From Spiribacter sp. 1M189 (lineage in GTDB: Bacteria; Pseudomonadota; Gammaproteobacteria; Nitrococcales; Nitrococcaceae): a stretch of 64,000 nt of DNA. The stretch is from positions 868,001 to 932,000 of the forward strand of contig NZ_JBAKFF010000001.1 of the NCBI RefSeq assembly GCF_040838345.1, given 5' to 3'. The notes beneath the pieces were generated by a model. That model was given only the letters and a program-made list of their open reading frames with translations. It had not been told where the DNA came from and ran no database searches. Below are positions 16,462 to 26,123 of the stretch, piece after piece. The translations under genes and the position numbers were made by a program. Each line of letters begins with the position of its first letter. Position 1 is the stretch's first letter.

Positions 16462-16615
16462 TCCGACATCTCCTCATTGTTCTGCAACCGCACGCCGGTT
16501 GGACTGCCGGCCGGCCGCATAAGATCCCTGCCCAAATGAGTAACCGGCCCTGTACATCGACAGCCCCCGACCGGTTCGCTTTTAGAATTTATTTCCACTG
16601 ATTGTATATTCCTGC

Positions 16616-16635
16616 GCGGGGGCTGTCTCCCCCGC
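16616..16635 (-). repeat. GC-rich hairpin after lysC
   Basis: GCGGGGG, six-base loop, CCCCCGC, 18 bases beyond the lysC stop on the minus strand. No T-run follows, so it is a processing or stabilising stem rather than a clear terminator between lysC and csrA. Confidence 0.45.
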
Positions 16636-16652
16636 ATCACCAACCAGTCGGC

Positions 16653-17933
16653 CTAATTCTTCGCCGGCTCACCCTCGACCGTTACCGTCTGACCGGACTT
16701 GTCATCGAGTTCGAAGGCCTTATGTAGCGCCCGTGTGCCGAGCTCCAGATACTTCTCGTCGATCACCACCGAGATCTTGATCTCCGAGGTGGAGATCATC
16801 TGAATATTGATGCCTTCGGCTGCCAGGGCGTTAAACATCAGACTCGCCACGCCCGCGTGTGAGCGCATGCCGACGCCCACCAGCGAGAGCTTGACGATAC
16901 TGCTGTCGCCGAAGACCTCGCGGGCACCCAGTACACCGGCCTGCTTGCGCAGGATATCCAGGGCGCGTTCGTACTCGCTCTTGTTGACGGTGAACGTAAA
17001 GTCGGTCAGCCCATCATTGCTGATGTTCTGCACGATCATGTCGATTTCGATGTTGGCATCCGAGACCGGCCCCAGGATCTGGGCGGCGATCCCCGGCGTA
17101 TCCGGCACACCAATCATCGTGAGCTTGGCCTCATCGCGATTGAACGCGATCCCGGCGATCAGGGGCTCTTCCATACTGCCCTGCTGCATGTCTTCTCCTT
17201 CCATCGTGATCAGCGTGCCGGGGCCATCCTCGAATGAGGAGAGCACCCGCAACGGAACCTGGTACTTGCCGGCGAACTCGACGGCGCGGATCTGCAGGAC
17301 CTTGGAACCGAGGCTCGCCAGCTCGAGCATCTCTTCGAAGGTGATCTGCTCGAGTCGTCGGGCGGTCGGGACCACCCGAGGATCAGTGGTGTAGACGCCA
17401 TCCACATCCGTATAGATCTGACACTCATCCGCCTCCAGTGCGGCCGCCAGCGCCACCGCCGTGGTATCGGAACCGCCGCGGCCCAGGGTGGTGATCGAGC
17501 CGTTCTCATCGACTCCCTGAAAACCGGCGACGACGACAATGCGACCCGAGCTGAGGTCATCGCGGATGATCTCGGCGTCAATGTCCTGGATCCGCGCCTT
17601 GCTGAACGCGCTATCGGTGAGGATGCGTACCTGCGCCCCGGTATAGCAGCGCGCCGGCGCGCCCAGGCGCTCCAGCACCATGGTCAGCAGCGCGATGGTG
17701 ACCGTCTCGCCGGTGGAAAGGATCAGATCGAGTTCCCGGGGGCGGGGGATCGTCGTCTGCGCGGCAGCGTGGGCGAGATCGGTCAGCCGATCGGTCTCGC
17801 CTTTCATGGCAGAGACCACGACCACGACATCATGCCCGGCATCCCGCGATGCCATCACCTTGCGGGCGACGTTTTCGATCCGTTCGATGTTGGCGACGGA
17901 AGAGCCACCAAACTTCTGGACAATCAGGGGCAT
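16653..17933 (-). CDS. lysC: Aspartate kinase
   Basis: This 426-residue enzyme phosphorylates aspartate, the first step toward lysine, threonine and methionine. The kinase domain starts with [12 protein letters not shown] and contains STGETV and [16 protein letters not shown]. Two C-terminal ACT domains (about 270-340 and 350-420) are the allosteric amino-acid-binding part. The length and ACT layout match the monofunctional enzyme of Pseudomonas and relatives, which is often placed between alaS and csrA as here. Its start is two bases after the alaS stop, so the genes are co-transcribed. Confidence 0.96.
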   Translation of the reverse strand: MPLIVQKFGGSSVANIERIENVARKVMASRDAGHDVVVVVSAMKGETDRLTDLAHAAAQTTIPRPRELDLILSTGETVTIALLTMVLERLGAPARCYTGAQVRILTDSAFSKARIQDIDAEIIRDDLSSGRIVVVAGFQGVDENGSITTLGRGGSDTTAVALAAALEADECQIYTDVDGVYTTDPRVVPTARRLEQITFEEMLELASLGSKVLQIRAVEFAGKYQVPLRVLSSFEDGPGTLITMEGEDMQQGSMEEPLIAGIAFNRDEAKLTMIGVPDTPGIAAQILGPVSDANIEIDMIVQNISNDGLTDFTFTVNKSEYERALDILRKQAGVLGAREVFGDSSIVKLSLVGVGMRSHAGVASLMFNALAAEGINIQMISTSEIKISVVIDEKYLELGTRALHKAFELDDKSGQTVTVEGEPAKN

Positions 17934-17935
17934 GC

Positions 17936-20548
17936 CTATCCTTTCTTGTTTTCCAGGTGATCCTGAACCCAGGCTGATACCGAGGCCAGTGCGGCGGGGA
18001 GCGCCTCCGGATCACTGCCGCCGGCCTGGGCAAAATCCGCCCGACCACCGCCACGACCGCCCACCTGGCCGGCCACGTGATTCACCAGGTTGCCGGCCCG
18101 CAGCCGATCGGTGAGATCCGATGTGACGCCCGCCACCAGCCGGACTTTCTGGTCGTCGCTGGCCGCCAGTACGATGACCGCGGTGCCGAGCTTGTTCTTG
18201 AGTTGGTCGACCGTATCGCGAAGCGACTCGCCGCCTTCCTCGATCCGGGCGGCGAGTACCCGGACACCCTCGATTTCGAGGGCATTGTCAGCGAGCTCAC
18301 TACCCGCCTGGCTCGCCAGGCGCTGCTTGAGCCGGCCCAGTTCCCTCTCCAGTTCACGGACCTTGTCGGTCTCCTGATCGAGCCGCATCAGGACGTTATC
18401 CGGTGACACCCGGAGCCGGTCGGCGGCCTGCTGCAGTGTGCGGGCCTGTGTCTGCATCCTCTCGATGGCCGCCGCGCCAGTCACCGCCTCGATACGGCGC
18501 ACGCCGGCAGAGACGCCACCCTCTGTCGTGATCGCGAACAGACCGATGCGGCCCGTACTCTCGATATGGCAGCCGCCACAGAGCTCGGTGGAGAACCCGC
18601 CAAAACGCACGACCCTCACCCGATCGCCGTATTTCTCGCCAAATAATGCCGTCGCGCCCATTTCAATGGCGCGGTCGTAATCCGTCTCAAAAATCTCGGC
18701 GTCGTCGTCGCGGCGAATCCAGGCGTTGACCAGCACCTCGATGTCCTCGAGCTCGTCTGCCGTAATCGGTTCGAAATGCGCGAAATCAAAGCGCAGCCGG
18801 TCGGACGCGACCAGCGATCCCTTCTGATGAATGTGCTCGCCGAGCACCTCGCGCAGCGCGGCATGAAGCAGATGCGTCGCGGTGTGGTTGAGCGCCGTGC
18901 GATGGCGGCGTGCCGCATCGATCCGTGCATCAACCGCATCACCGAGCTGCAGCCGGCCGCTGACCATCTGCCCCAGATGACCGCGGGCCTGCGCGTAGCG
19001 CTGGGTGTCCTCGACCTTGAATTCCACGCCGGAGGCGATCAGGTACCCGGTATCACCCACCTGACCGCCGGCCTCGGCATAGAACGGTGTCCGGTCGAGG
19101 ATGACCATCCCCTCGTCACCGGGCTCAAGGGCATCGACTGCCCCGCCATCGCGGTACAGCCCGATCACCTGGGCGGCGTCCTCGATGACATCGTAGCCAC
19201 TGAAGGTGGTCGTACCGCCAAAATCCGCCGCACCACCGTACTCGGCGCGGAAAACGCTCGCCGCGCGCGCGCGCTCACGCTGCGAGGTCATGGCTGTCTC
19301 GAATCCTTCCATGTCCAGATGCAGCCCCTGCTCTCGGGCCACGTCCGCGGTCAGATCGACTGGAAAGCCATAGGTGTCGTAGAGCTTGAAGACTGTCTCG
19401 CCGGGCACGGTATCGCCATCGAGGTGCTCGAGGTCATCGGCAAGCAACCGCAGCCCCTGCTCCAGCGTTTCCCGGAAGCGGACCTCCTCCTGACGCAGTA
19501 CGCGCTCGACCAGCTCCCGGTTGTTGGGCAGCTCCGGATAGGCTTCGCCCATCTCCGTGATCAGCGGCGCCACCAGCTTCCAGAAAAAGGGCTCCTCGAC
19601 ACCGAGCTTATAGCCATGGCGGACGGCACGGCGAATGATCCGGCGCAGGACATAGCCGCGTCCCTCATTACCCGGCAGCACTCCGTCGACCACCAGGAAG
19701 GCGCAGGCGCGGATATGGTCGGCGATCACCCGCAGTGAGCTGCTCTCGCGATCCTCGGTACCGGCGAGGCGCGCCGCGGCGTCGACCAGGTTGCGGAACA
19801 GATCGATATCGAAGTTGTTGGTCACGCCCTGGACCACCGCGGCGACCCGCTCGAGCCCCATGCCGGTGTCGATGGACGGCTTTGGCAGCGGCGTCAGCGC
19901 GCCGTTGGCGCCGCGGTCGTACTGCATGAACACCAGATTCCAGATCTCGACGTAACGGTCGCCATCCTCCTCCGGTGTCCCGGGAGGGCCGCCGGGAACC
20001 TCCGGGCCGTGGTCATAGAAGATCTCGGAACAGGGGCCGCAGGGCCCGGTATCGCCCATGGACCAGAAGTTGTCCGCCGCGCCGATGCGAGAGAACCGCG
20101 ACGGATCCACACCCACCTCGTCGAGCCAGATGGACGCCGCCTCGTCGTCCTCCTCGTAGACCGTCACCCACAGACGCTCGGCGGGGAGCTCCAGCGTTTC
20201 GGTGAGGAATGCCCAGGCATATTGGATGGCATCGCGCTTGAAATAATCACCGAAACTGAAGTTGCCGAGCATTTCGAAGAACGTGTGATGCCGGGCGGTG
20301 TAGCCCACGTTCTCAAGATCATTGTGCTTACCGCCGGCGCGCACGCAGCGCTGTGAGCTGACCGCCCGCTGGTAGGGACGCTGTTCACGCCCAAGGAAGA
20401 CGTCCTTGAATGGCACCATCCCGGCATTGGTGAACAGCAGCGTTGGATCATTCGCCGGCACCAGTGGGCTGCTGGGGACGATCTCGTGACCGCGCTCGGC
20501 GAAGAACGTCTGGAATGCCCTGCGAATATCTGCGCTGCTCTTGTTCAT
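17936..20548 (-). CDS. alaS: Alanine-tRNA ligase
   Basis: This 870-residue class II synthetase charges tRNA-Ala. It starts with [21 protein letters not shown]. The editing domain has [11 protein letters not shown] and [10 protein letters not shown] zinc-site residues, and the C-terminal C-Ala domain has [15 protein letters not shown]. The length is usual (about 870-880). It lies 12 bases after recX and just before lysC in the recA-recX-alaS-lysC run. Confidence 0.98.
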   Translation of the reverse strand: MNKSSADIRRAFQTFFAERGHEIVPSSPLVPANDPTLLFTNAGMVPFKDVFLGREQRPYQRAVSSQRCVRAGGKHNDLENVGYTARHHTFFEMLGNFSFGDYFKRDAIQYAWAFLTETLELPAERLWVTVYEEDDEAASIWLDEVGVDPSRFSRIGAADNFWSMGDTGPCGPCSEIFYDHGPEVPGGPPGTPEEDGDRYVEIWNLVFMQYDRGANGALTPLPKPSIDTGMGLERVAAVVQGVTNNFDIDLFRNLVDAAARLAGTEDRESSSLRVIADHIRACAFLVVDGVLPGNEGRGYVLRRIIRRAVRHGYKLGVEEPFFWKLVAPLITEMGEAYPELPNNRELVERVLRQEEVRFRETLEQGLRLLADDLEHLDGDTVPGETVFKLYDTYGFPVDLTADVAREQGLHLDMEGFETAMTSQRERARAASVFRAEYGGAADFGGTTTFSGYDVIEDAAQVIGLYRDGGAVDALEPGDEGMVILDRTPFYAEAGGQVGDTGYLIASGVEFKVEDTQRYAQARGHLGQMVSGRLQLGDAVDARIDAARRHRTALNHTATHLLHAALREVLGEHIHQKGSLVASDRLRFDFAHFEPITADELEDIEVLVNAWIRRDDDAEIFETDYDRAIEMGATALFGEKYGDRVRVVRFGGFSTELCGGCHIESTGRIGLFAITTEGGVSAGVRRIEAVTGAAAIERMQTQARTLQQAADRLRVSPDNVLMRLDQETDKVRELERELGRLKQRLASQAGSELADNALEIEGVRVLAARIEEGGESLRDTVDQLKNKLGTAVIVLAASDDQKVRLVAGVTSDLTDRLRAGNLVNHVAGQVGGRGGGRADFAQAGGSDPEALPAALASVSAWVQDHLENKKG

Positions 20549-20560
20549 GCCCTTTCGCTT

Positions 20561-21040
20561 TTAGCTGCCCGTGTCCGCATCGTCTTCGGCGGCTGCATCA
20601 AGCACTCGCCGGACCTGTTCCGCACTGAAACCCCGATTCGACAGAAATCTGGCCTGCCGCGACCACTCGCGCCGGTCCGCCGGCGCCATCCCGAAGCGAC
20701 GCCGCCAGGCCGCGCGACAATGCACAAGCCAGCTATCGTCGACAAGTTCGAGCGCATGGTCAATGATTTCGGCGCTCACCCCACGCGCCTGGAGCTCGGA
20801 GCGGATCTTGAGCGGTCCCTGGCCGTTCTCGACACGGGTACGCGAGAACACCTCCGCGAACCGCTCGTCGCTGAGCAGCCCTTGCGACTCCAGCGCATCA
20901 AGTACCGGGAGAATATCGTTCCGCATAAAGTCACGCGCCTCGAGCTTTCGTTGAAGCTCAAGGCGCGAATGCTCACGTCGGGCGAGCAGGCGAATACTGC
21001 AATCGTGTATCGCCGCCGCGTCGTCGTCTGCCTCTTCCAT
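20561..21040 (-). CDS. recX: RecA regulator RecX
   Basis: This 159-residue, helix-rich, charged protein modulates RecA filaments. It has the three-helix repeats typical of RecX (LLARREHSRLELQRKLEARDF, then SDERFAEVFSRTRVENGQGPLKIRSELQARGVS, in overlapping segments). It starts five bases after the recA stop and ends 12 bases before alaS. The family call rests on both sequence and position. Confidence 0.93.
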   Translation of the reverse strand: MEEADDDAAAIHDCSIRLLARREHSRLELQRKLEARDFMRNDILPVLDALESQGLLSDERFAEVFSRTRVENGQGPLKIRSELQARGVSAEIIDHALELVDDSWLVHCRAAWRRRFGMAPADRREWSRQARFLSNRGFSAEQVRRVLDAAAEDDADTGS

Positions 21041-21045
21041 GCGGC

Positions 21046-22095
21046 TCAGGCGTCGGCCTCGCCCTCTTCAGCCGGATCTTTCTCCTGATCCCGTACCGGT
21101 GCCTTCAGCAGTTGTTCGCGAAGGGCACGGTCGATGGACTCGGCGATCTCCGGATGATCCTTGAGGAAATTGCGGACATTGTCCTTGCCCTGGCCGATAC
21201 GGTCGCCATTGTAGCTGTACCACGCGCCGGACTTGTCGACGAGGCCGTGCTTGACACCCAGGTCGATGAGCTCGCCCTCGCGGGAGATGCCCTCACCGTA
21301 GAGGATCTCGAACTCGGCCTGGCGGAAGGGCGGCGCCATCTTGTTCTTGACGACCTTGACCCGGGTCTCGTTGCCGATGACCTCATCGCCCTTCTTGATG
21401 GCACCCACACGGCGGATGTCCATGCGCACCGACGAGTAGAACTTCAGCGCATTACCGCCGGTGGTGGTCTCCGGGCTGCCGAACATCACGCCGATCTTCA
21501 TGCGGATCTGGTTGATGAAGATCACCGTGGTGTTGGAGCGCTTGATATTGGCCGTGAGCTTGCGCAGCGCCTGGGACATGAGCCTTGCCTGCAGGCCGAC
21601 GTGCGAGTCACCCATCTCGCCTTCGATCTCCGCCTTGGGCGTCAGCGCCGCAACGGAATCGACGACGACGATGTCGACGGCGCTGGAGCGGACCAGCATG
21701 TCGGCGATCTCCAGCGCCTGTTCGCCGGTATCCGGCTGCGAGACGAGCAGCTCGTCGACGTTGACGCCGAGTTTGCCGGCGTAATCGGGGTCGAGTGCAT
21801 GCTCCGCATCCACGAATGCCGCCGTGCCACCAGCGCGCTGGGCCTCGGCAATCGCCTGCAGGGTAAGCGTCGTCTTACCGGAAGATTCCGGGCCGTAGAT
21901 TTCGATGACGCGGCCGCGCGGAATACCGCCCACACCCAGCGCAACATCCAGTGTGAGTGAACCGGTGGAGATCACCGGCACATTGCCGACGGCACGGGCA
22001 TCGCCCATGCGCATCACCGCGCCCTTGCCAAACTGCTTTTCGATCTGGCCGAGGGCTGCGCCCAATGCCTTCTTGCGATCTTCGTCCATGCTCAA
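21046..22095 (-). CDS. recA: Recombinase RecA
   Basis: This 349-residue ATP-dependent strand-exchange protein serves homologous recombination and SOS induction. It has Walker [11 protein letters not shown], loop L1 and L2 segments ([39 protein letters not shown]) and a short acidic C-terminus. Translation starts at 22095 (ATG, preceded by AAGGGTTGAGC). The 77-bp region between recA and thpR shows no canonical CTGT-N8-ACAG LexA box. Confidence 0.98.
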   Translation of the reverse strand: MSMDEDRKKALGAALGQIEKQFGKGAVMRMGDARAVGNVPVISTGSLTLDVALGVGGIPRGRVIEIYGPESSGKTTLTLQAIAEAQRAGGTAAFVDAEHALDPDYAGKLGVNVDELLVSQPDTGEQALEIADMLVRSSAVDIVVVDSVAALTPKAEIEGEMGDSHVGLQARLMSQALRKLTANIKRSNTTVIFINQIRMKIGVMFGSPETTTGGNALKFYSSVRMDIRRVGAIKKGDEVIGNETRVKVVKNKMAPPFRQAEFEILYGEGISREGELIDLGVKHGLVDKSGAWYSYNGDRIGQGKDNVRNFLKDHPEIAESIDRALREQLLKAPVRDQEKDPAEEGEADA

Positions 22096-22172
22096 CCCTT
22101 GGTAGATAAACCGTTAATCGAACCAGAATTATCCCATAGTCCCGGTAAACCGCCCACCCCGCCGGTCGCCAC

Positions 22173-22736
22173 TCAGACACCGTCGAGCCGACGGGGAGCG
22201 GCGAGCGGCAATGTCCGCAGCCGCTCGTAACGCGGTCCGTTGTCGGGCATGGGCTCAACACCGCGCATGAGCGCCACCTCGCGCACGGGCCAGATCGGGA
22301 TGCCCCCGGGAATCGGGGGTGAAGCGGCCCGCCGGGCCAGCGTGACATGGGGCCGGAATGGCAAATGGCCAGGCTGGTGACCAAGCGGCCTGAGCGCCTC
22401 CACCAGCGCCGCCTGGAGCGTGATCAGCGGCACCGGACGGTCCGGCAGCCCCATCCAGGCAATGCCGCCATGACGCCAGTGCCCGGCCACCTCGAGCCGC
22501 AGCTCGAAGCCTGGCGAGGCGGCCACCACCCGTCCGACCGCCGCGAGGATGGCCTCCGCCGTGTACCCCTTACCGAGGAAGACCAGCGTCATATGCCAGT
22601 CCGCCGGGTCGACGCGCCAGGCCTGCTCATCACCGGGGGCAAGCTCACAGTGAGCAAGGCCGGCTCGTACCGGCTGGGGCGGATCGAGCGCGATGAAATG
22701 GCGGATGCGCGGGTCAGGCGTCGACATCAACGTCAA
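22173..22736 (-). CDS. thpR: RNA 2',3'-cyclic phosphodiesterase (2H family)
   Basis: This 187-residue 2H phosphoesterase has the two hallmark tetrapeptide motifs, HMTLVFLG and HVTLARR, about 80 residues apart. The family opens 2',3'-cyclic phosphates on RNA and was first described as a 2'-5' RNA ligase. The start region FIALDPPQPVRAGL is typical (FIAL at the beginning of the fold). It overlaps pncC by 23 bases and is upstream of recA, a frequent arrangement in gammaproteobacteria. Confidence 0.9.
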   Translation of the reverse strand: MTLMSTPDPRIRHFIALDPPQPVRAGLAHCELAPGDEQAWRVDPADWHMTLVFLGKGYTAEAILAAVGRVVAASPGFELRLEVAGHWRHGGIAWMGLPDRPVPLITLQAALVEALRPLGHQPGHLPFRPHVTLARRAASPPIPGGIPIWPVREVALMRGVEPMPDNGPRYERLRTLPLAAPRRLDGV

Positions 22737-23229
22737 GTCGCCTCAGCAGGCCACCGAGGGCAAAGGCCACGCTCTGCCGACGCACGGCTTCGCGGTCACC
22801 GGCAAAGACAACCGATTCGGCGGCCACGGCCCGGCCCGGGGCCGCCCAGGCGAACCAGACCAGACCGACGGGCTTTTCAGCACTCCCGCCACCCGGGCCC
22901 GCGACGCCGGTAATGGCCACTGAAACACGCCGCCCATCACCACCCCGAGCGCCTTCCGCCATCGCCTCGGCGGTCACCTGGCTTACTGCACCCGCGGTGG
23001 CGAGCGCCTGGTCAGGGACGCCCAGCAGCCGCTGCTTTGCCGAATTGCTGTAGGTAACCAACCCGCAATCGAACCAACGTGAACTGCCAGCGAGATCGGT
23101 ACAGGTCTTCGCCAGCCAGCCGCCGGTACACGACTCGGCGGTGACCAGCAACAGCTCCCTGGCGAGCAGAACCTCGCCAACTCGCGAGGCCAGCTGGTGC
23201 AGCGCCGGATCCGTCGCGTCCTCACCCAC
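22714..23229 (-). CDS. pncC: Nicotinamide-nucleotide amidase (CinA C-terminal domain)
   Basis: This 171-residue stand-alone CinA C-terminal domain deamidates NMN to nicotinate mononucleotide in pyridine nucleotide recycling. Motifs are VTAESCTGGWLAK, the region GLVTYSNSAKQRLLGV, and AITGVAGPGG. It is the usual neighbour of recA in gammaproteobacteria. It overlaps thpR by 23 bases and follows the universal stress gene by 8 bases on the same strand. Confidence 0.93.
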   Translation of the reverse strand: MGEDATDPALHQLASRVGEVLLARELLLVTAESCTGGWLAKTCTDLAGSSRWFDCGLVTYSNSAKQRLLGVPDQALATAGAVSQVTAEAMAEGARGGDGRRVSVAITGVAGPGGGSAEKPVGLVWFAWAAPGRAVAAESVVFAGDREAVRRQSVAFALGGLLRRLDVDVDA

Positions 23230-23237
23230 GCCGGAAA

Positions 23238-23711
23238 TCAGCGAACCACCGTGACCGGACAGGCCGCATGGTGCAGCACACGCTGGCTGACGCTGCCGAG
23301 CAGCAATTCCTTGAAACCGCTGAGCCCGCGCCGGCCGATGACGATCATGGGCGCTTCCTCCTCCGCGGCATGCTCAACAATCGCCTCGGCGGGGCTGCCG
23401 CCAATGATCTGCTCCTGGACCTCGACGTCCGTCGCGCCGATCACCTCCCGGGTGGCGGCGAAGGCCTTCTCGGCGCTCTGATCGCGCAGCCGCGCAAAGG
23501 AATCCGGCGAGAAGTACTCAAGATCCTCGGGATGGGGCGCCGCGGTGGGCAAGCCGAACATCTCCACCGGATCGGTCGGAAAGGCATACAGCAGCCGCAG
23601 CGGGATGCCCAGCCCCTTGGCGAGACCCGCGGCATAACGCGCCGCATCGCTGGCACCTTCGGATCCGTCCACCGGAACCAGGATGACTTCAGGTTGGTGA
23701 TTCATGGTCAT
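23238..23711 (-). CDS. Universal stress protein (UspA family)
   Basis: This 157-residue single-domain Usp protein starts ILVPVDGSEGASDAARYA. It ends with the ATP-binding signature GRRGLSGFKELLLGSVS and CPVTVV, so it belongs to the nucleotide-binding subgroup. The role in stress survival is known only at family level. It is encoded 14 bases downstream of the VIT-family membrane protein gene, so the two may be co-transcribed. Confidence 0.93.
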   Translation of the reverse strand: MTMNHQPEVILVPVDGSEGASDAARYAAGLAKGLGIPLRLLYAFPTDPVEMFGLPTAAPHPEDLEYFSPDSFARLRDQSAEKAFAATREVIGATDVEVQEQIIGGSPAEAIVEHAAEEEAPMIVIGRRGLSGFKELLLGSVSQRVLHHAACPVTVVR

Positions 23712-23725
23712 GACTCCTTATGATT

Positions 23726-24484
23726 TCACCCGGAGATTGCAAGGCCCATCTCGGTCATCATGGGCTCAAACACCCCACCGACGAAATAGGCAATGAGCGC
23801 GGCTCCGCCACCCATCAGCAGGGTCTCGATACCGGCACGCATCCGACCCTCGCCAACGATCACGCCCTTGACGAAGCCGATCCCGAAGAAGGTGATCGCC
23901 GTCAGGGTACTGCTCACGGCAAAGGCGATGTCCACACCGAGCATGGGGAGCATGAATGGCAGCAGCGGAATGGCCCCCACCAGCACGAAGGCCCCAAAGG
24001 TCCAGAGCGCAGCGCGGATCGGGTCAACGCCCTCGAGCTCCAGGCCATGCTCCTCGCGCAGCATGGTATCCACCCAGAGCGATTCGTCGGATGAAATCGT
24101 ATCGACGATCTTCTCCAGGACATCACCCTCGAAGCCCTTGCGGGCAAAAATCTGCCGAATCTCCTCGCGCTCGCCGTCGGGCACCTGTCGGATATGACGG
24201 TTTTCGGTGGCCCGGGCCTGAGCGACGGCGTCGCGATCGCTCTTCACGCCCTGGTAGTTGCTCACGCCCATGCTGAAGCCATCGGCAATCAGACTGGCGA
24301 GCCCCAGGCTGAACGCGACGACGCCCGGAAGCCCGGCACCGGCCACACTGGCCACCACGGCAAAGGTGGTCACGCAGCCATCGATGCCACCCAGAATGGC
24401 ATCGCGCAGGTAACTCGGCTGACGGCCTGCAGCGAGTCGACGCTCAATGTCTTCGGGATGATGACTGTGCTCGAGTTCTGCCAT
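23726..24484 (-). CDS. VIT1/CCC1-family membrane transporter
   Basis: This 252-residue protein starts at the ATG 24484 (GGA 6-8 bases upstream); the upstream in-frame extension to 24532 is not needed. The N-terminal region SYLRDAILGGIDGCVTTFAVVASVAGAG and the following LIADGFSMGVSNY are the VIT-family membrane core. A cytoplasmic helical insert with acidic residues (ERE-type segment, about 95-165) is followed by three further membrane segments. Family members move Fe(II) or Mn(II). Metal and direction cannot be told here. It is divergent from the epd-like gene over about 77 bp. Confidence 0.87.
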   Translation of the reverse strand: MAELEHSHHPEDIERRLAAGRQPSYLRDAILGGIDGCVTTFAVVASVAGAGLPGVVAFSLGLASLIADGFSMGVSNYQGVKSDRDAVAQARATENRHIRQVPDGEREEIRQIFARKGFEGDVLEKIVDTISSDESLWVDTMLREEHGLELEGVDPIRAALWTFGAFVLVGAIPLLPFMLPMLGVDIAFAVSSTLTAITFFGIGFVKGVIVGEGRMRAGIETLLMGGGAALIAYFVGGVFEPMMTEMGLAISG

Positions 24485-24561
24485 CCGTGATCCTGCCGGC
24501 GTATCATTAGGGGGATCGAAAGAATGCCACAAAGCCCAGGCTTTTCGGAGGGACGCGGATC

Positions 24562-25617
24562 ATGGCTTTTCGCATTGCCATCAACGGCTTCGGCCGCATT
24601 GGGCGGAGCGTGCTGCGTGCCATGCAGCAGCGCCAGGACGCCACGGGACTCGAGATAGCGGCGATTAACGAGCCCGCCGATCCGGAGTCCATCGCCCTCC
24701 TGACCCGCTATGACAGCAACCATGGCACCCTGAGCGAGAATGTCACCCTGATACCGGAAGGCATCCGTGTCGGAGAACAGCGCATCAAACTGCTGCCCGG
24801 CGTCGACGCCGCCGATGCACCCTGGGCGGCCTACGACATCGATGTGGTCATGGATTGCTCGGGTCAACCCGGGACCCGGGCTTTGGCCGAGGCGCATCTG
24901 AGCGCCGGGGCCGGGCGTGTGATCTATTCCCAGCCCGCCAGTGCCGATGTGGACATGACTGTCATCCCCGGGTTCAATCACCACAAGCTACAGGCGGAGC
25001 ATCGCATCCTCTCCGCCGGCTCCTGCACCTCGAACTGCATCATCCCGGTGCTGGATGTCCTCGGCAGTGCCTTTGGTATCCGCCGTGGCACGGTCACGAC
25101 CATCCATTCGGCCATGAACGATCAGCCGATCTCGGATACGCTGAGTGGCGACCGACTACGGCTCAATCGCGCGGCACTGAATGCCGTCACGCCGGTGAAT
25201 ACCGCACTCGATCGGGGAATCGCCCGGCTCATGCCGGAGATGGACGGACGTTTCGAGTGCCTGCATCTGCGCGTGCCGACCAGCATGGTCTCGGCCCTGG
25301 ATCTGACGCTGGAGCTGGATTGCGGTGCTCGCCCCGCCGAGGTGCTGGGCTGCCTCAACGACGCCGCCAATGGGCAATACCGAGGCATCCTGGGGGCCTG
25401 CCCGGACCCGGTCAGTTCGCTCGACTTTGCGCATGACCCGCGCTCGGTGATCGTCGATCTCACCCAGCTCCGTGTCATCGACAACCAGCTCATCAAGCTC
25501 GTCTGCTGGTTCGACAATGAGTGGGCCTTCGCCAACCGCATGATCGACATCGCGCTGCGCACCGCCGGCTTCCCGTCCCTGGAGCAGCGCCGTGGCCCGA
25601 TGACCGCGGTCCACTGA
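24562..25617 (+). CDS. epd: Erythrose-4-phosphate dehydrogenase / GAPDH-family protein
   Basis: This 351-residue GAPDH-fold dehydrogenase has an NAD site (INGFGRIGRS), catalytic Cys155 in SCTSNC and His182 in TTIHSAMNDQP. The MNDQP wording and the RLNRAALNAVTPVNT segment resemble Epd (erythrose-4-phosphate dehydrogenase, pyridoxal phosphate synthesis) more than glycolytic GapA, which has HSYTxDQ. No pgk or fba follows; a small DUF2249 gene converges on it with a 6-base gap. The enzyme class is sure. The substrate choice between E4P and GAP is an inference. Confidence 0.8.
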   Translation: MAFRIAINGFGRIGRSVLRAMQQRQDATGLEIAAINEPADPESIALLTRYDSNHGTLSENVTLIPEGIRVGEQRIKLLPGVDAADAPWAAYDIDVVMDCSGQPGTRALAEAHLSAGAGRVIYSQPASADVDMTVIPGFNHHKLQAEHRILSAGSCTSNCIIPVLDVLGSAFGIRRGTVTTIHSAMNDQPISDTLSGDRLRLNRAALNAVTPVNTALDRGIARLMPEMDGRFECLHLRVPTSMVSALDLTLELDCGARPAEVLGCLNDAANGQYRGILGACPDPVSSLDFAHDPRSVIVDLTQLRVIDNQLIKLVCWFDNEWAFANRMIDIALRTAGFPSLEQRRGPMTAVH

Positions 25618-25623
25618 CCCAGA

Positions 25624-25872
25624 TCAGAAATCGAGCGGTCGGACCCGCAGGGTCCAGACCGCCGGGCCCTCCTCCACCGGCGTGATCTCGAATCGACCCG
25701 GGTAGGTGCTCGCGATGTAGCCGGGCAGGTGCTCGGGCGGCGACGGGAAGACCAGCAGGATATCCTCACCGGGTTGCAACGCCATGAGGGTATGCTCAAC
25801 CAGGGCGAGCCGGGTCTGCGGCCGATGCAGGCGCAGGTCGATGACGCCGCCCGGATAATGCGTCGCGCCCAT
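25624..25872 (-). CDS. DUF2249/TusA-like small protein
   Basis: This 82-residue protein has the start VIDLRLHRPQTRLALVEH, ALQPGEDILLVFPSPP and a beta-rich end (PAVWTLRVRPLDF). This is the alpha-beta layout of DUF2249, related to the TusA sulfur carrier. The Cys of TusA proteins is missing, as is usual in DUF2249. It begins directly after the stop of the 79-residue gene upstream, so the two form a pair. Function unknown. Confidence 0.6.
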   Translation of the reverse strand: MGATHYPGGVIDLRLHRPQTRLALVEHTLMALQPGEDILLVFPSPPEHLPGYIASTYPGRFEITPVEEGPAVWTLRVRPLDF

Positions 25873-26112
25873 TCAGAAACCGAGCGCAGAGGTGTCATCG
25901 AAGCCGGTGGAATCGCCAAGCGCGGAGATCAGCGCCGGCTCATCCATGGCGGCGAGGGCCGCCGCGGCCTCGCGCTGCGAGTCGGCGGCGATCGCGAGCT
26001 TGCGCACCTCGCCGCCACCGGCCGCGTTGAAGACCAGATAGTAGGTACCGTAGGAGGCAAAGAGGATGTCAATGCTCCATTCCGTGCCCTGGCCGTCGAC
26101 CAAGCGACGCAT
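25873..26112 (-). CDS. Uncharacterised 79-residue protein
   Basis: This small soluble protein has an antiparallel-looking N-terminal half (EWSIDILFASYGTYYLVFNAAGG, RKLAIAADSQ) and an Ala-rich helix. I do not recognise the family. It is immediately upstream of the DUF2249-type gene with no intervening base, which suggests a functional pair. It is divergent from the MFS permease gene with only 11 bases between the start codons, so the promoters must overlap the coding regions or lie within them. Confidence 0.6.
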   Translation of the reverse strand: MRRLVDGQGTEWSIDILFASYGTYYLVFNAAGGGEVRKLAIAADSQREAAAALAAMDEPALISALGDSTGFDDTSALGF

Positions 26113-26123
26113 CCCTTACCTCC

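Noticed and set aside
16449-16643. A minus-strand 64-codon frame between lysC and csrA
   Set aside because: It overlaps the csrA start in another frame, lacks a ribosome site and contains the hairpin region.
22110-22140. Possible LexA-like GTTC-N-GTT sites upstream of recA
   Set aside because: The spacing and second half do not fit either known LexA consensus.
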